Below are positions 49,523 to 58,548 of a DNA stretch of 64,000 nucleotides, piece by piece. The DNA is taken from assembly GCF_900156745.1 (NCBI RefSeq), contig NZ_LT707065.1:1-64000 (forward strand). Direction: 5' to 3'. Every line of letters starts with the position of its first letter. Positions within the stretch are counted from its first letter, which is position 1. The stretch is from Achromobacter sp. MFA1 R4 (GTDB taxonomy: Bacteria > Pseudomonadota > Gammaproteobacteria > Burkholderiales > Burkholderiaceae_B). A model generated the notes under the pieces. That model was not told the origin of the DNA. It searched no databases and worked only from the letters and a program-made list of their open reading frames with translations. The position numbers were made by a program, and so were the translations under genes.

Positions 49523-51025
49523 ATGGACACTCCCCAAGACATCCTGCGCAATCTCGGACTGAATCCCAGCGCGCTGACCGGCGGCACGCTGATTGCCCGC
49601 AGCCCCATCGACGGCGCCGAACTGGCGCAGGTGCACGAACACACGGTGGCCCAGGCCCACGCCGCCATCACCCGCGCCCGCCAGGCCAGCCTGGCCTGGC
49701 GCGACGTGCCGGCCCCGCGCCGCGGCGAACTGATCCGCCTGTTCGGCGAAACCCTGCGCCAGCACAAGCAGGAACTCGGCCGCCTGGTCAGCCTGGAAGC
49801 CGGCAAGATCATCGCGGAAGGCGAAGGCGAAGTGCAGGAAATGATCGACATCTGCGATTTCGCCGTGGGCCTGTCGCGCCAGCTTTACGGCCTGACCATC
49901 GCCTCCGAGCGCCCCGGCCACCGCATGATGGAAACCTGGCATCCGCTGGGCGTCGTCGGCGTCATCAGCGCCTTCAACTTCCCGGTCGCCGTATGGTCCT
50001 GGAACGCCGCGCTGGCGCTCGTTTGCGGCAATGCCGTCGCCTGGAAACCGTCCGAAAAGACGCCGCTCACCGCCCTTGCCTGCCAGGCCCTGTTCGCGCA
50101 GGCCGTGCAACGTTTTGGCGACGCCCCCGCCGGCCTGTCCGAAGTCCTGATCGGCGGCCGCGACATCGGCGAGGCCCTGGTCGACTCGCACACCGTGGCG
50201 CTGGTGTCGGCCACCGGCTCCACCCGCATGGGCCGCCAGGTCGGCCCGCGCGTCGCGCAACGTTTTGGCCGCGTCCTGCTCGAACTGGGCGGCAACAACG
50301 CCATCATCGTCGGCCCCACCGCGGACCTCGACATGGCCGCGCGCGGCATCGTCTTCGGCGCCATCGGCACCGCCGGCCAGCGCTGCACCACCACCCGCCG
50401 CCTGATCGTCCACGAAAGCGTCGCCGACGAACTGGTCCAGCGCCTGCACAAGGCCTACGCCAGCGCCCCCATCGGCAACCCGCTCGACAGCGGCAACCTC
50501 GTCGGTCCCCTGATCGACCGCGCCTCCTTCGACGCCATGCAGGCCGCACTCACGGCCGCCCGCGAACAGGGCGGCAAGGTCACGGGCGGCGAACGGGTGC
50601 TGGCCGATCAATTCCCCGACGCCTGGTACGTGCGCCCGGCCATCGCCGAAATGCCCGGCCAGACCGACGTGGTCTGCCACGAAACCTTCGCGCCCATCCT
50701 GTACGTCATGCGCTACAAGGAATTCGGCGACGCGATCGCCATGCAGAACGGCGTGCCGCAAGGCCTGTCGTCGGCCATCTTCACCAACGACCTGCGCGAA
50801 GCCGAGACCTTCCTGTCGGCCGCGGGCTCGGACTGCGGCATCGCCAACGTCAACATCGGCACGTCCGGCGCTGAAATCGGCGGCGCCTTCGGCGGCGAAA
50901 AGGAAACCGGCGGCGGCCGCGAATCCGGATCGGACGCCTGGCGCAACTACATGCGCCGCGCCACCAACACCATCAACTACTCGCGCAACCTGCCGCTGGC
51001 CCAGGGCATCAAGTTCGGCGAATAA
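49523..51025 (+). CDS. amaB: Aminoadipate-semialdehyde dehydrogenase (AmaB/antiquitin type)
   Basis: A 500-residue aldehyde dehydrogenase. Catalytic Glu254 lies in LLELGGNNAIIV and the nucleophile Cys288 in GTAGQRCTTTRR. The double Asn after ELGG, and GGAFGGEKETGGGRESGSDA near the C-terminus, are features of the ALDH7/antiquitin group that oxidises L-2-aminoadipate 6-semialdehyde (piperideine-6-carboxylate). It is divergent from an amino acid transporter and oxidase operon, matching the last step of pipecolate or D-lysine breakdown. Confidence 0.88.
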   Translation: MDTPQDILRNLGLNPSALTGGTLIARSPIDGAELAQVHEHTVAQAHAAITRARQASLAWRDVPAPRRGELIRLFGETLRQHKQELGRLVSLEAGKIIAEGEGEVQEMIDICDFAVGLSRQLYGLTIASERPGHRMMETWHPLGVVGVISAFNFPVAVWSWNAALALVCGNAVAWKPSEKTPLTALACQALFAQAVQRFGDAPAGLSEVLIGGRDIGEALVDSHTVALVSATGSTRMGRQVGPRVAQRFGRVLLELGGNNAIIVGPTADLDMAARGIVFGAIGTAGQRCTTTRRLIVHESVADELVQRLHKAYASAPIGNPLDSGNLVGPLIDRASFDAMQAALTAAREQGGKVTGGERVLADQFPDAWYVRPAIAEMPGQTDVVCHETFAPILYVMRYKEFGDAIAMQNGVPQGLSSAIFTNDLREAETFLSAAGSDCGIANVNIGTSGAEIGGAFGGEKETGGGRESGSDAWRNYMRRATNTINYSRNLPLAQGIKFGE

Positions 51026-51092
51026 CCGCCGGATCAACACAAGGCGGGCATTGCCCGCCGTCCCGCATGCGGCCTGGCGCTCCGCCACGCAC

Positions 51093-51134
51093 GACGCCCC
51101 GCGCATTGTCGACAATGCGCGGGGCGTCATCATT
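51093..51134 (+). terminator. 36-bp perfect palindromic terminator
   Basis: GACGCCCCGCGCATTGTC (51093-51110) is followed directly by its exact reverse complement (51111-51128) and then ATCATTTTT. It lies 68 bases after the dehydrogenase stop and should end its transcript very efficiently. Confidence 0.85.
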
Positions 51135-51226
51135 TTTACAGCCCATACATACGATTAGCCTGACTTACAAACTGTTGCCGGGGACGGTGCTACATTTCTT
51201 CATCACAAAAACCATACACGTCCCCA

Positions 51227-52513
51227 ATGACCTCCAGCCGTCCTTTTCACCGCACTCCCACTTCCCGCCTCATCGCCGCCGCCCTGGCGCTGGGCGCCGC
51301 CGGCTCCGCCGCGGCAGGCGTGTCGTACCGGCTGGACCGTCCCTCCGCGGCGCCCGGCGAAACCATCACCATCGAGGCCGTGTATTTCAATGAAGGCAGC
51401 GCCCGCGTCGACTGGCAGGCCCCGCCCGAACTGGTCCTGCAATGGCGCAGCCCGGACGGCCAGATCGTACGCAGCCTGGCAAAACTCAAGAGCGGCCGCG
51501 ACAACTACAGCGTGCCCGTCAACAACTTCGCGCGCATGTCCTGGACCGCCGAAGTGCCCAGCACCGCACGCGGCCTGCAAGCCGTCTCCATCGAAGGCCA
51601 GCCCTCGCTGATGGCGCTGGACGCCACCGGCCGCGACAGCGGCACCCTGGCCACCACGCCCGCCCAGACGCCCGTCGTCGACGCCCGCAGCGGCCAGCCC
51701 CTCCCGCCCGCCGCCGTCGCCGCGGCCGGGGCCTCACCCGACGCCGGCCCCGCCCCCGCCGCCAACGTCGAGCAGACCGTCGAACAGGCCGCCTTCGAGA
51801 AATTCCGCAGCGCCTTCTCGGCCTACAAACCCGTCTACTTTGCCGTGGGCACCCGCGGCCTCACCACGGCCCGCTTCCAGATCAGCGCCAAGTACCGCCT
51901 CATCAGCCCCCGCGGCACCGGCGACTCGTGGCACGACGACTTCTACCTGGGCTACACCCAGACTTCGCTGTGGGACCTGGAAAGCGACTCCAAGCCCTTC
52001 ATCGACACCACCTTCAACCCCAGCGTCTTCTGGCTGTCGGACGACATCTGGAAATCCGAGAACCAGAACTGGCGCTTCGGCATGAACACCGGCGTCGAGC
52101 ACGCGTCCAACGGCAAGGACGGCGAAGACTCCCGTTCGCTCAACGACGGCTACATCGAACCGCGCTTCCACTACCGCTTCGACAGCGGCAGCACCCTCAC
52201 CTTCGCCCCCAAGGTCAAGGCCTACTTCGCCGTCGCCACCGAGAACAGCGACTACTCCCAATACGCCGGCCACGTCGACTGGCAACTGCGCTGGGCCCAG
52301 GACGACGGCGCGGTCATTTCCGCCATGTACCGCCAGGGCGACCAGAAGCGCCGCACCACGCAGCTGGACTTCGCGTGGCCCCTGCGCCGCACGTTCCTGA
52401 ACTGGAACGGCTACCTGCACCTGCAGTACTTCAACGGCTATGGCGAGACACTGCTGGGCTACAACCAGCGCAATGAAAGCCAGTTCCGCGTCGGCCTGTC
52501 GCTGATCCCGTAA
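51227..52513 (+). CDS. pldA: Outer membrane phospholipase A
   Basis: A 428-residue protein with a signal peptide (LIAAALALGAAGSAAA) and an extra N-terminal beta domain (residues 31-190, YRLDRPSAAPGETITIEAVY) linked by an Ala/Pro-rich stretch to the OMPLA barrel. The barrel holds the catalytic pair His292 and Ser294 in GVEHASNGKDG and later DGYIEPRFHYRF. OMPLA hydrolyses phospholipids that reach the outer leaflet. The N-terminal domain is longer than in E. coli PldA, as in Bordetella-type homologues. Confidence 0.92.
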   Translation: MTSSRPFHRTPTSRLIAAALALGAAGSAAAGVSYRLDRPSAAPGETITIEAVYFNEGSARVDWQAPPELVLQWRSPDGQIVRSLAKLKSGRDNYSVPVNNFARMSWTAEVPSTARGLQAVSIEGQPSLMALDATGRDSGTLATTPAQTPVVDARSGQPLPPAAVAAAGASPDAGPAPAANVEQTVEQAAFEKFRSAFSAYKPVYFAVGTRGLTTARFQISAKYRLISPRGTGDSWHDDFYLGYTQTSLWDLESDSKPFIDTTFNPSVFWLSDDIWKSENQNWRFGMNTGVEHASNGKDGEDSRSLNDGYIEPRFHYRFDSGSTLTFAPKVKAYFAVATENSDYSQYAGHVDWQLRWAQDDGAVISAMYRQGDQKRRTTQLDFAWPLRRTFLNWNGYLHLQYFNGYGETLLGYNQRNESQFRVGLSLIP

Positions 52514-52544
52514 GCGCCCAACACGGCACTCAAACGTCAAATGA

Positions 52545-52576
52545 AAATCGCCGGCGCCAAACGCCGGCGATTTGCT
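52545..52576 (+). terminator. Terminator of pldA
   Basis: AAATCGCCGGCG pairs perfectly with CGCCGGCGATTT (12 bp, 5-base loop), 32 bases after the pldA stop. The T-rich side gives a bidirectional intrinsic terminator. Confidence 0.8.
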
Positions 52577-52764
52577 TTGCGTGAAACCCGCGAGACGGTG
52601 TGCGAGCCGATGTCAGCCCCCTTGGACTAAAGACACTCGAACGCCAGATAAGGCCGCCCGCGCGGCCGACATCTGGCAGCCCCGCAAGATCTTCCAACCC
52701 TCAACAGCCCCCACAAAAGAAGGCCAAGCAAGCCGCCCTCCCCAGCAACCGCCCGCTCTCAAAC

Positions 52765-52953
52765 GACGCAGCCCGGTGCGGCGGCGGCCTGGGTGCGCGG
52801 GGCGTGTAGATGCGCCCGAGGGAATCGGAAGGCAGGCGCCGAAGGGCGCCAACGACGATGACGACGGGGGGGCCCGCCTAGGGTAGTCCGGAGCGAAGGC
52901 TCCGGACCGCAATCGTAGCCCCGCGCGCCCAGGCCGCCGCCGCGCCGGGCGTC
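52765..52953. repeat. 190-bp palindromic element with two inner hairpins
   Basis: The outer arms (52765-52804 and about 52917-52953) are complementary over about 37 bases with one wobble and a small bulge, for example GCGGCGGCCTGGGTGCGCGG against its partner. Inside are two perfect hairpins with the same GAAG loop: GGCGCC-GAAG-GGCGCC (52835-52850) and GTCCGGAGC-GAAG-GCTCCGGAC (52886-52907). It fills the centre of a 618-bp gap without a convincing gene. The form is that of a repetitive extragenic palindrome or a structured RNA. Confidence 0.65.
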
Positions 52954-53131
52954 TAAAGAACCCACAACGCCCCCAAAACCAAGCCAAAAAACCAACGAAG
53001 GGATTTCCCGCAATCCCATCCACACCGCCCCCGGCTCCCGTAAACTCCGCGCCAAAGCGTCGCCACAATCCGCGCAACAAGGGAACCCGGTCAATCAACC
53101 CGGGGATGAAGAAGCACCAACCAAGCCAGTC

Positions 53132-54274
53132 ATGTTCGCCGACCTGAAGCACCTCTCGCACCACGCCGCCTGGCGCCGCCAGCTCGAAATGCTGCTGGAA
53201 GCCGCTGGCGAAGGCATCTACGGCATCGACCTGCGCGGCCGCTGCATCTTCATCAACAGCGCCGGCGCCGACATGCTCGGCTACACCCCCGACGAACTCG
53301 TCGGCCGCAACATGCACTACCTCATCCACCACTCCCACGCCGACCGCCGCCTCATGCCCGTGCATGACTGCCGCATCTTCAAGGCCTTTCGCGACGGCCG
53401 CGGCGAGCGCGCCGACGACGAAGTGCTCTGGCGCCGCGACGGGAGCTGCTTCGACGCCCAATACGCCTCCTACCCCATCCGCAACGACCAGGACGTCGTC
53501 GGCGCTGTCGTCACCTTCTCCGACATCACCGCCCGCAAACAGATCGAACGCGAACTCCAGAGCACCCAGGCCCTGCTCGAACGCCGCGTCGGCGAGCGCA
53601 CCGCCGAACTCAGCGCCGCCCACGAATCCCTGCGCCGCCTGTCCTCGCACCTGAGCACCCTGCGCGAAGAAGAGCGCGCCCACATCGCCCGCAACATCCA
53701 CGACGACCTCGGCGCCTCCTTCACCGCCCTGCAGCTCGACCTGAACTGGCTGCGCCGCCAGCTCGGCGCCGCGCCAGAACTCCAGGCCCATCTGGACCGG
53801 ATGCTGGACGTCACCCAGACCGCCATGGGCGCCACCCGCCGCATCCTCAACGACCTGCGGCCCGTCGTCCTGGACCACCTGGGCCTCTGGGCCGCCCTCG
53901 AAGCCCTGCTGCAAGACCTGCAGACCCGCAGCGGCCTGCAATGCCGCTACCTCTGTCCGCCCGACACCGAAAGCCTGCGCCTGGACCGCAACGCCGAAAT
54001 CGCCATCTACCGCATCGTCCAGGAACTGCTCACCAACGTGCAGCGTCATGCCCGCGCCCGCAGCGTCAGCGTCAGCGCCGTCTTCGGCGCCGACGGCCTG
54101 GTGCTCACCGTCGAAGACGACGGCGTCGGCATGCAGCTGCCCGAAGATCGCCACACCTTCGGCATCCTCGGCATGCGCGAACGCGCCCGCGCCATCGGCG
54201 GCGACCTTGCCCTGGACAGCGCCCCCGGCGCCGGCATGCGCGCCCGGCTGCGCCTGAACCCGCTGGCCGCATAA
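53132..54274 (+). CDS. PAS sensor histidine kinase (NarX/HisKA_3 type)
   Basis: A 380-residue soluble kinase. Residues 15-135 are a PAS domain (MLLEAAGEGIYGIDLRGRCI; MLGYTPDELVGRNMHYLIH) with a PAC segment. A coiled coil (ELQSTQALLERRVGERTAEL) leads to the HisKA_3 box with phospho-acceptor His190 in ARNIHDDLGASFTALQLDL. The ATPase part has QELLTNVQRHARA and VEDDGVGMQL. No membrane helices, so it senses a cytoplasmic signal through PAS. The regulator gene follows by 13 bases. Confidence 0.92.
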   Translation: MFADLKHLSHHAAWRRQLEMLLEAAGEGIYGIDLRGRCIFINSAGADMLGYTPDELVGRNMHYLIHHSHADRRLMPVHDCRIFKAFRDGRGERADDEVLWRRDGSCFDAQYASYPIRNDQDVVGAVVTFSDITARKQIERELQSTQALLERRVGERTAELSAAHESLRRLSSHLSTLREEERAHIARNIHDDLGASFTALQLDLNWLRRQLGAAPELQAHLDRMLDVTQTAMGATRRILNDLRPVVLDHLGLWAALEALLQDLQTRSGLQCRYLCPPDTESLRLDRNAEIAIYRIVQELLTNVQRHARARSVSVSAVFGADGLVLTVEDDGVGMQLPEDRHTFGILGMRERARAIGGDLALDSAPGAGMRARLRLNPLAA

Positions 54275-54287
54275 AGGAACCGCCGCC

Positions 54288-54926
54288 ATGGCCTTGAACC
54301 TGCTCATCGTCGACGACCACCTCATCATCCGCCGCGGCCTGGCCCGCATCCTCGAAGAAGACCCGCGCGTCGCCCTCGTGCACGAAGCCGCCGATGGCCC
54401 CGCCGCCTTGCGCGCCCTGCGCCAGGCCCACTACGACGCCATCGTCCTGGACGTCGCCCTGGGCGAACGCGACGGCCTGGACGTCTTGAAGAGCGTGCGC
54501 GCCGACTACCCCGCATTGGGCGTCGTCATGCTGTCCGTCTACCCCGAATCCCAGTTCGCCGTGCGCGCCCTGCGCGCCGGCGCCCACGCCTACCTCAACA
54601 AAGGCTGCGAACCCGAAGAACTGCTGGCCGCCCTCAACAACGCCGCCGCCGGAAAAATGTACGTCACGCCCACGGTCGCCGAACTGCTCGCCCACACCGT
54701 CCGGCAGGACAGCTCGCGCCCGCCCCATGAGCTGCTGTCCAACCGTGAATTCCAGGTCCTGCAACTGCTGGTCGCCGGGCGATCGGTCTCGGCCATCGGC
54801 GAACAGCTCGCCCTGTCCGTCAACACCATTTCCACCTACCGCAGCCGCATCTTCGAAAAACTCAACGTCCGCACGCTCGTCGAACTGGTCGCCTACGCCA
54901 ACACGCACCAGTTGGGTGCCATCTGA
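54288..54926 (+). CDS. NarL/LuxR-family response regulator
   Basis: A 212-residue regulator. The receiver has Asp9-Asp10, phospho-acceptor Asp55 (IVLDVALGE), and Lys105 (YLNKG). Residues 148-205 are a LuxR-type HTH (LLSNREFQVLQLLVAGRSVS then AIGEQLALSVNTISTYRSRI). It is the partner of the kinase upstream. The cyanate operon follows after 132 bp that contain a candidate operator. Confidence 0.93.
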   Translation: MALNLLIVDDHLIIRRGLARILEEDPRVALVHEAADGPAALRALRQAHYDAIVLDVALGERDGLDVLKSVRADYPALGVVMLSVYPESQFAVRALRAGAHAYLNKGCEPEELLAALNNAAAGKMYVTPTVAELLAHTVRQDSSRPPHELLSNREFQVLQLLVAGRSVSAIGEQLALSVNTISTYRSRIFEKLNVRTLVELVAYANTHQLGAI

Positions 54927-54966
54927 ACCGCCGCGCACTATCGCGGCGCAAGACGCGCACCACGTA

Positions 54967-54979
54967 GTAGGTCCCCTAC
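54967..54979. promoter_or_regulatory. Candidate operator before cyanate operon
   Basis: GTAGG-TCC-CCTAC is a perfect palindrome in the gap between the response regulator and the transporter genes, 80 bases before the receptor start codon. A NarL-type regulator encoded just upstream could bind here. Confidence 0.4.
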
Positions 54980-55058
54980 ACGCGTATCGTTGAACCGGCG
55001 ATACCGGCCACCGGCGGCCGGCCCCATGATGGCTCCATTCCCGACCGAAGGAGCGACC

Positions 55059-56420
55059 ATGTCCCTTTTCAGCAACCCGTTCGACGCCAACAGCCGCCTC
55101 GCGTGCGGCTGCGGCCGCCACGCCTCGCAGGCCGAACACGAGCGCGCCGCGCAGGCCCAGTCACAGGCCAGCGCCACCGACAACGCCGTCGAACAGGCGG
55201 TCATGCGCGCCCTGTTCCCGCAGGACGCCCTGCGCCGGCGCTTCCTGCGTGCGGTCGGCAGCAGCACCGCCATGGCCGCCATCGCGTCGATCTTCCCGCT
55301 GGCCGCCGCCCGCGAAGCCTTCGCGCAGACCACCGGACCGCTGGAAAAACAGAAGCTCAAGGTCGGCTTCATTCCCATCACCTGCGCCACCCCCATCATC
55401 ATGGCGCACCCCATGGGCTTCTACGGCAAGCAGGGCCTGGACGTCGAAGTCGTCAAGACCGCCGGCTGGGCGCTCATCCGCGACAAGGCCATGTCCGGCG
55501 AATACGACGCCGCGCACATGCTGTCGCCCATGCCGCTGGCCATCTCCATGGGCGTGGGCGCCAGCCGCGCCGTGCCATGGACCATGCCCGCCGTCGAAAA
55601 CATCAACGGCCAGGCCATCACCCTGTCCATGAAGCACAAAGACCGGCGCGACCCGAAGGACTGGAAAGGCTTCAAGTTCGCCGTCCCCTTCGACTACTCC
55701 ATGCACAACTACCTGTTGCGCTACTACCTGGCCGAGCACGGCCTGGATCCCGACACCGACGTGCAGATCCGCTCCGTCCCGCCGCCCGAAATGGTCGCCA
55801 ACCTGCGCGCCGACAACATCGACGGCTTCCTCGCCCCGGACCCCGTGAACCAGCGTGCGGTCTACGACGGCGTGGGCTTCATCCACACGCTCTCCAAGAC
55901 CATCTGGGACGGCCACCCCTGCTGCGCGTTCTCGGCCAGCAAGGAATTCGTCACCAGCATGCCCAACACCTACCAGGCGCTGCTCAAGGCCATCATCGAA
56001 GCCACCGCCTATGCCCGCAACCCCGCGAACCGCAAGGAGATCGCCACCGCCATCGCCGCGCCCAACTACCTGAACCAGCCCGTCACGGTCGTCGAGCAGG
56101 TCCTGACCGGCACCTACGCTGACGGCCTGGGCAAGGTGCTGACCGATCCCAACCGCATCGACTTCGATCCCATGCCCTGGCAGTCGTTCGCGGTGTGGAT
56201 CCTGACGCAGATGAAGCGCTGGGGGCAGGTCAAGGGCGACGTCGACTACCAGAAGGTGGCAAGCGAGGTCTTCCTTGCGACCGACGCCGTGCGCCTGATG
56301 CGCGAGGCCGGCCTGACCCCGCCGGCGGAAACCGGCAAGACCTTCAGCGTGATGGGCAAGCCCTTCGATCCCAGCCAGCCCGAGGCCTACCTCGCCAGCT
56401 TCAAGATCCGGAGGACCTGA
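55059..56420 (+). CDS. NrtA/CmpA-type ABC receptor for cyanate/nitrate
   Basis: A 453-residue receptor of the NMT1_2 group. The N-terminus is unusual: 58 residues with CGCGRH (Cys16, Cys18, His21) precede a twin-arginine signal (RRRFLRAVGSSTAMAAIASI, from residue 59, cleaved near AFAQ90). The mature part has LKVGFIPITCATPIIMAHPM and GFLAPDPVNQRAVYDGVGFI as in NrtA/CynA proteins. With cyanase downstream, cyanate is the likely ligand. Its stop overlaps the permease start. Confidence 0.85.
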   Translation: MSLFSNPFDANSRLACGCGRHASQAEHERAAQAQSQASATDNAVEQAVMRALFPQDALRRRFLRAVGSSTAMAAIASIFPLAAAREAFAQTTGPLEKQKLKVGFIPITCATPIIMAHPMGFYGKQGLDVEVVKTAGWALIRDKAMSGEYDAAHMLSPMPLAISMGVGASRAVPWTMPAVENINGQAITLSMKHKDRRDPKDWKGFKFAVPFDYSMHNYLLRYYLAEHGLDPDTDVQIRSVPPPEMVANLRADNIDGFLAPDPVNQRAVYDGVGFIHTLSKTIWDGHPCCAFSASKEFVTSMPNTYQALLKAIIEATAYARNPANRKEIATAIAAPNYLNQPVTVVEQVLTGTYADGLGKVLTDPNRIDFDPMPWQSFAVWILTQMKRWGQVKGDVDYQKVASEVFLATDAVRLMREAGLTPPAETGKTFSVMGKPFDPSQPEAYLASFKIRRT

Positions 56421-57262
56421 TGCGGTCCATGCAACACTGGCGGGCAACCTTTCTGTCGGTGGCCCTGTTCCTGGTATTCCTGCTGCTGTGGCACGCCGCC
56501 ACGCGCCCCGATGCGGGCGAGGCAACGGTGGACCCGGCCTATGCCGCGCTGGTCGGCAACGCCGCGGCCAGCGGGTCCAAGACGCCCTTCCCCGGCCCCG
56601 CCGAGGTGGGCGCGCAGTTGTGGCAGCACATCAAGGACCCCTTCTATGACCGCGGCCCGAACGACAAGGGCATCGGCATCCAGTTGGGCTATTCGGTCGC
56701 CCGCGTACTCACCGGCTTCGGCCTGGCCGCGCTGGTGGCGATTCCGCTGGGCTTTCTGATCGGCATGTCCAAGACGGTGTACCGCGCGTTCGATCCCTTC
56801 ATCCAGATTCTCAAACCGATCTCGCCGCTGGCCTGGATGCCGCTTGCGCTGTACACGATCCAGGACGCCGACACGTCGGCGATCTTCGTGATCTTCATCT
56901 GCTCGCTGTGGCCCATGCTGGTGAACACCGCCTTCGGCGTGGGCGGCGTGCGGCAGGACTGGCTGAACGTCGCCCGCACGCTGGAGGTGCCGCGCCTGCG
57001 CACCGCCCTGCAGGTGATCCTGCCGGCCGCGGCGCCCACCATCATGACCGGGATGCGCATTTCGGTCGGCATCGCCTGGCTGGTGATCGTGGCGGCCGAG
57101 ATGCTGATCGGCGGCACCGGCATCGGCTACTTCCTCTGGAACGAATGGAACAACCTGTCCATCTCCAACATCATCTGCGCCATTTTCTTCATCGGCCTGA
57201 TCGGCATGCTGCTGGACAACCTGCTGGCGCGCGCCGCCCGCCTGGTCAGCTATCGGGAGTAA
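56420..57262 (+). CDS. NrtB-type ABC transporter permease
   Basis: A 280-residue permease with a first helix (FLSVALFLVFLLLWHAAT), a periplasmic loop, and five more helices. The EAA loop (QDWLNVARTLEVPRLRTALQ then VILPAA) and ISVGIAWLVIVAAEMLIGGT are typical of nitrate/cyanate/sulfonate importers. ATGA overlap with the receptor gene. Confidence 0.9.
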   Translation: MRSMQHWRATFLSVALFLVFLLLWHAATRPDAGEATVDPAYAALVGNAAASGSKTPFPGPAEVGAQLWQHIKDPFYDRGPNDKGIGIQLGYSVARVLTGFGLAALVAIPLGFLIGMSKTVYRAFDPFIQILKPISPLAWMPLALYTIQDADTSAIFVIFICSLWPMLVNTAFGVGGVRQDWLNVARTLEVPRLRTALQVILPAAAPTIMTGMRISVGIAWLVIVAAEMLIGGTGIGYFLWNEWNNLSISNIICAIFFIGLIGMLLDNLLARAARLVSYRE

Positions 57263-57266
57263 CGCC

Positions 57267-58061
57267 ATGAGCCAATCTTTCCTGCAAGTGCAAGGGCTGG
57301 GCAAGCGCTACCCCGGACGCGACGGCAAGCCCCAGCCGCCGGTCTTCGAAAACATCGACTTCCAGATCGACAAGGGCCAGTTCGTCTGCGTCATCGGCCA
57401 CTCCGGCTGCGGCAAGACCACCATCCTGAACGTGCTGGCCGGCATCGATGAAAGCAACGAAGGCGTCGTCATCATGGACGGCCGCCAGATCGCCGGCCCG
57501 TCGCTCGAACGCGGCGTGGTGTTCCAGGCGCACGCGCTGCTGCCCTGGCTGACCGCGCTGCAGAACGTGGAGTTCGGCGTGCGCTCGCGCTGGCCGACCT
57601 ACAGCCGCGATCAGGTGCGCGGGCACAGCCTGCGCTACCTGGACATGGTGGGGCTGACCAAGGCCGCGGGCAAGAAACCCTGCGAGCTGTCGGGCGGCAT
57701 GAAGCAGCGCGTCGGCATCGCCCGCGCCTTTGCGATCCAGCCCAAGATGCTGTTGCTGGACGAACCCTTCGGCGCGCTCGACGCGCTGACCCGCGGCGCC
57801 ATCCAGGACGAACTGCGCGCCATCGTCCAGGAAACGCACCAGACCGTCTTCATGATCACCCATGACGTGGACGAGGCCATCCTGCTGTCGGACCGCATCC
57901 TGCTCATGAGCGCGGGCCCCTACGCCCGCATCGCGGAGTCCGTCAACGTGGACCTGCCGCGCGACCGCACCCGCGCCAGCCTGCATCACGAACCCCGCTA
58001 TTACGAAATCCGCAACCATCTCGTCGACTTCCTGGTCGACAAGGCAGCCCAAAAGGAGTGA
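57267..58061 (+). CDS. NrtD-type ABC transporter ATP-binding protein
   Basis: A 264-residue ATPase: Walker A GHSGCGKTT, signature LSGGMKQR, Walker B LLLDEPFGALD, and VFMITHDVDEAILLSDRILL. The wording of the family motifs matches nitrate/cyanate importers. It starts 4 bases after the permease and is followed by cynS after 7. Confidence 0.93.
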   Translation: MSQSFLQVQGLGKRYPGRDGKPQPPVFENIDFQIDKGQFVCVIGHSGCGKTTILNVLAGIDESNEGVVIMDGRQIAGPSLERGVVFQAHALLPWLTALQNVEFGVRSRWPTYSRDQVRGHSLRYLDMVGLTKAAGKKPCELSGGMKQRVGIARAFAIQPKMLLLDEPFGALDALTRGAIQDELRAIVQETHQTVFMITHDVDEAILLSDRILLMSAGPYARIAESVNVDLPRDRTRASLHHEPRYYEIRNHLVDFLVDKAAQKE

Positions 58062-58068
58062 ACCCACC

Positions 58069-58515
58069 ATGATGTCCCGCGCAGAAGTCACCGAACTCGT
58101 CGTCACCCGAAAACTGGAAAAAAAGCTCACCTGGAGCGCCATCGCCGAGGCCGTTGGGCAGAGCAAGGAATGGACCGCCGCCGCGTTGCTGGGTCAAATG
58201 ACCATGACCGAAGAACAGGCGCAGGCCGCCGCCCGCGTGCTGGACCTGCCCGCCGACGCGGTGGTGCAACTGCAGGTCGTCCCGTACAAGGGCTCGCTGC
58301 CGACCACCGTTCCCACCGACCCGCTCATCTACCGCTTCTACGAGCTGATCAACGTCTACGGCACCACCTTCAAGGCGCTGATCAACGAAGAGTTCGGCGA
58401 CGGCATCATGAGCGCCATTGATTTCAAGATGGACCTGTCGCGCGAGCCCGACCCCAAGGGCGACCGCGTGCAGATCGTGATGAGCGGCAAGTTCCTGCCG
58501 TACAAGACCTATTGA
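58069..58515 (+). CDS. cynS: Cyanase (cyanate hydratase)
   Basis: A 148-residue enzyme that converts cyanate and bicarbonate to ammonia and carbon dioxide. The catalytic triad is visible as Arg89, Glu92 (IYRFYELINVYG) and Ser115 (GIMSAIDFKMD), matching E. coli Arg96, Glu99, Ser122. The N-terminal helical domain (TWSAIAEAVGQSKEWTAAAL) is complete. Last gene of the transport operon, which defines the operon's purpose: nitrogen from, and detoxification of, cyanate. Confidence 0.97.
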   Translation: MMSRAEVTELVVTRKLEKKLTWSAIAEAVGQSKEWTAAALLGQMTMTEEQAQAAARVLDLPADAVVQLQVVPYKGSLPTTVPTDPLIYRFYELINVYGTTFKALINEEFGDGIMSAIDFKMDLSREPDPKGDRVQIVMSGKFLPYKTY

Positions 58516-58548
58516 TGCACGGATGGCGGGGCGTGGCCCCGCCGGCCC

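Noticed and set aside
49493-51133. 546-codon minus-strand frame opposite the dehydrogenase
   Set aside because: Low-complexity Ala/Gly/Asp shadow; the plus-strand gene has catalytic Glu and Cys.
52613-54349. 578-codon minus-strand frame opposite the kinase
   Set aside because: Antisense of the histidine kinase, and its lower end runs through the palindromic element.
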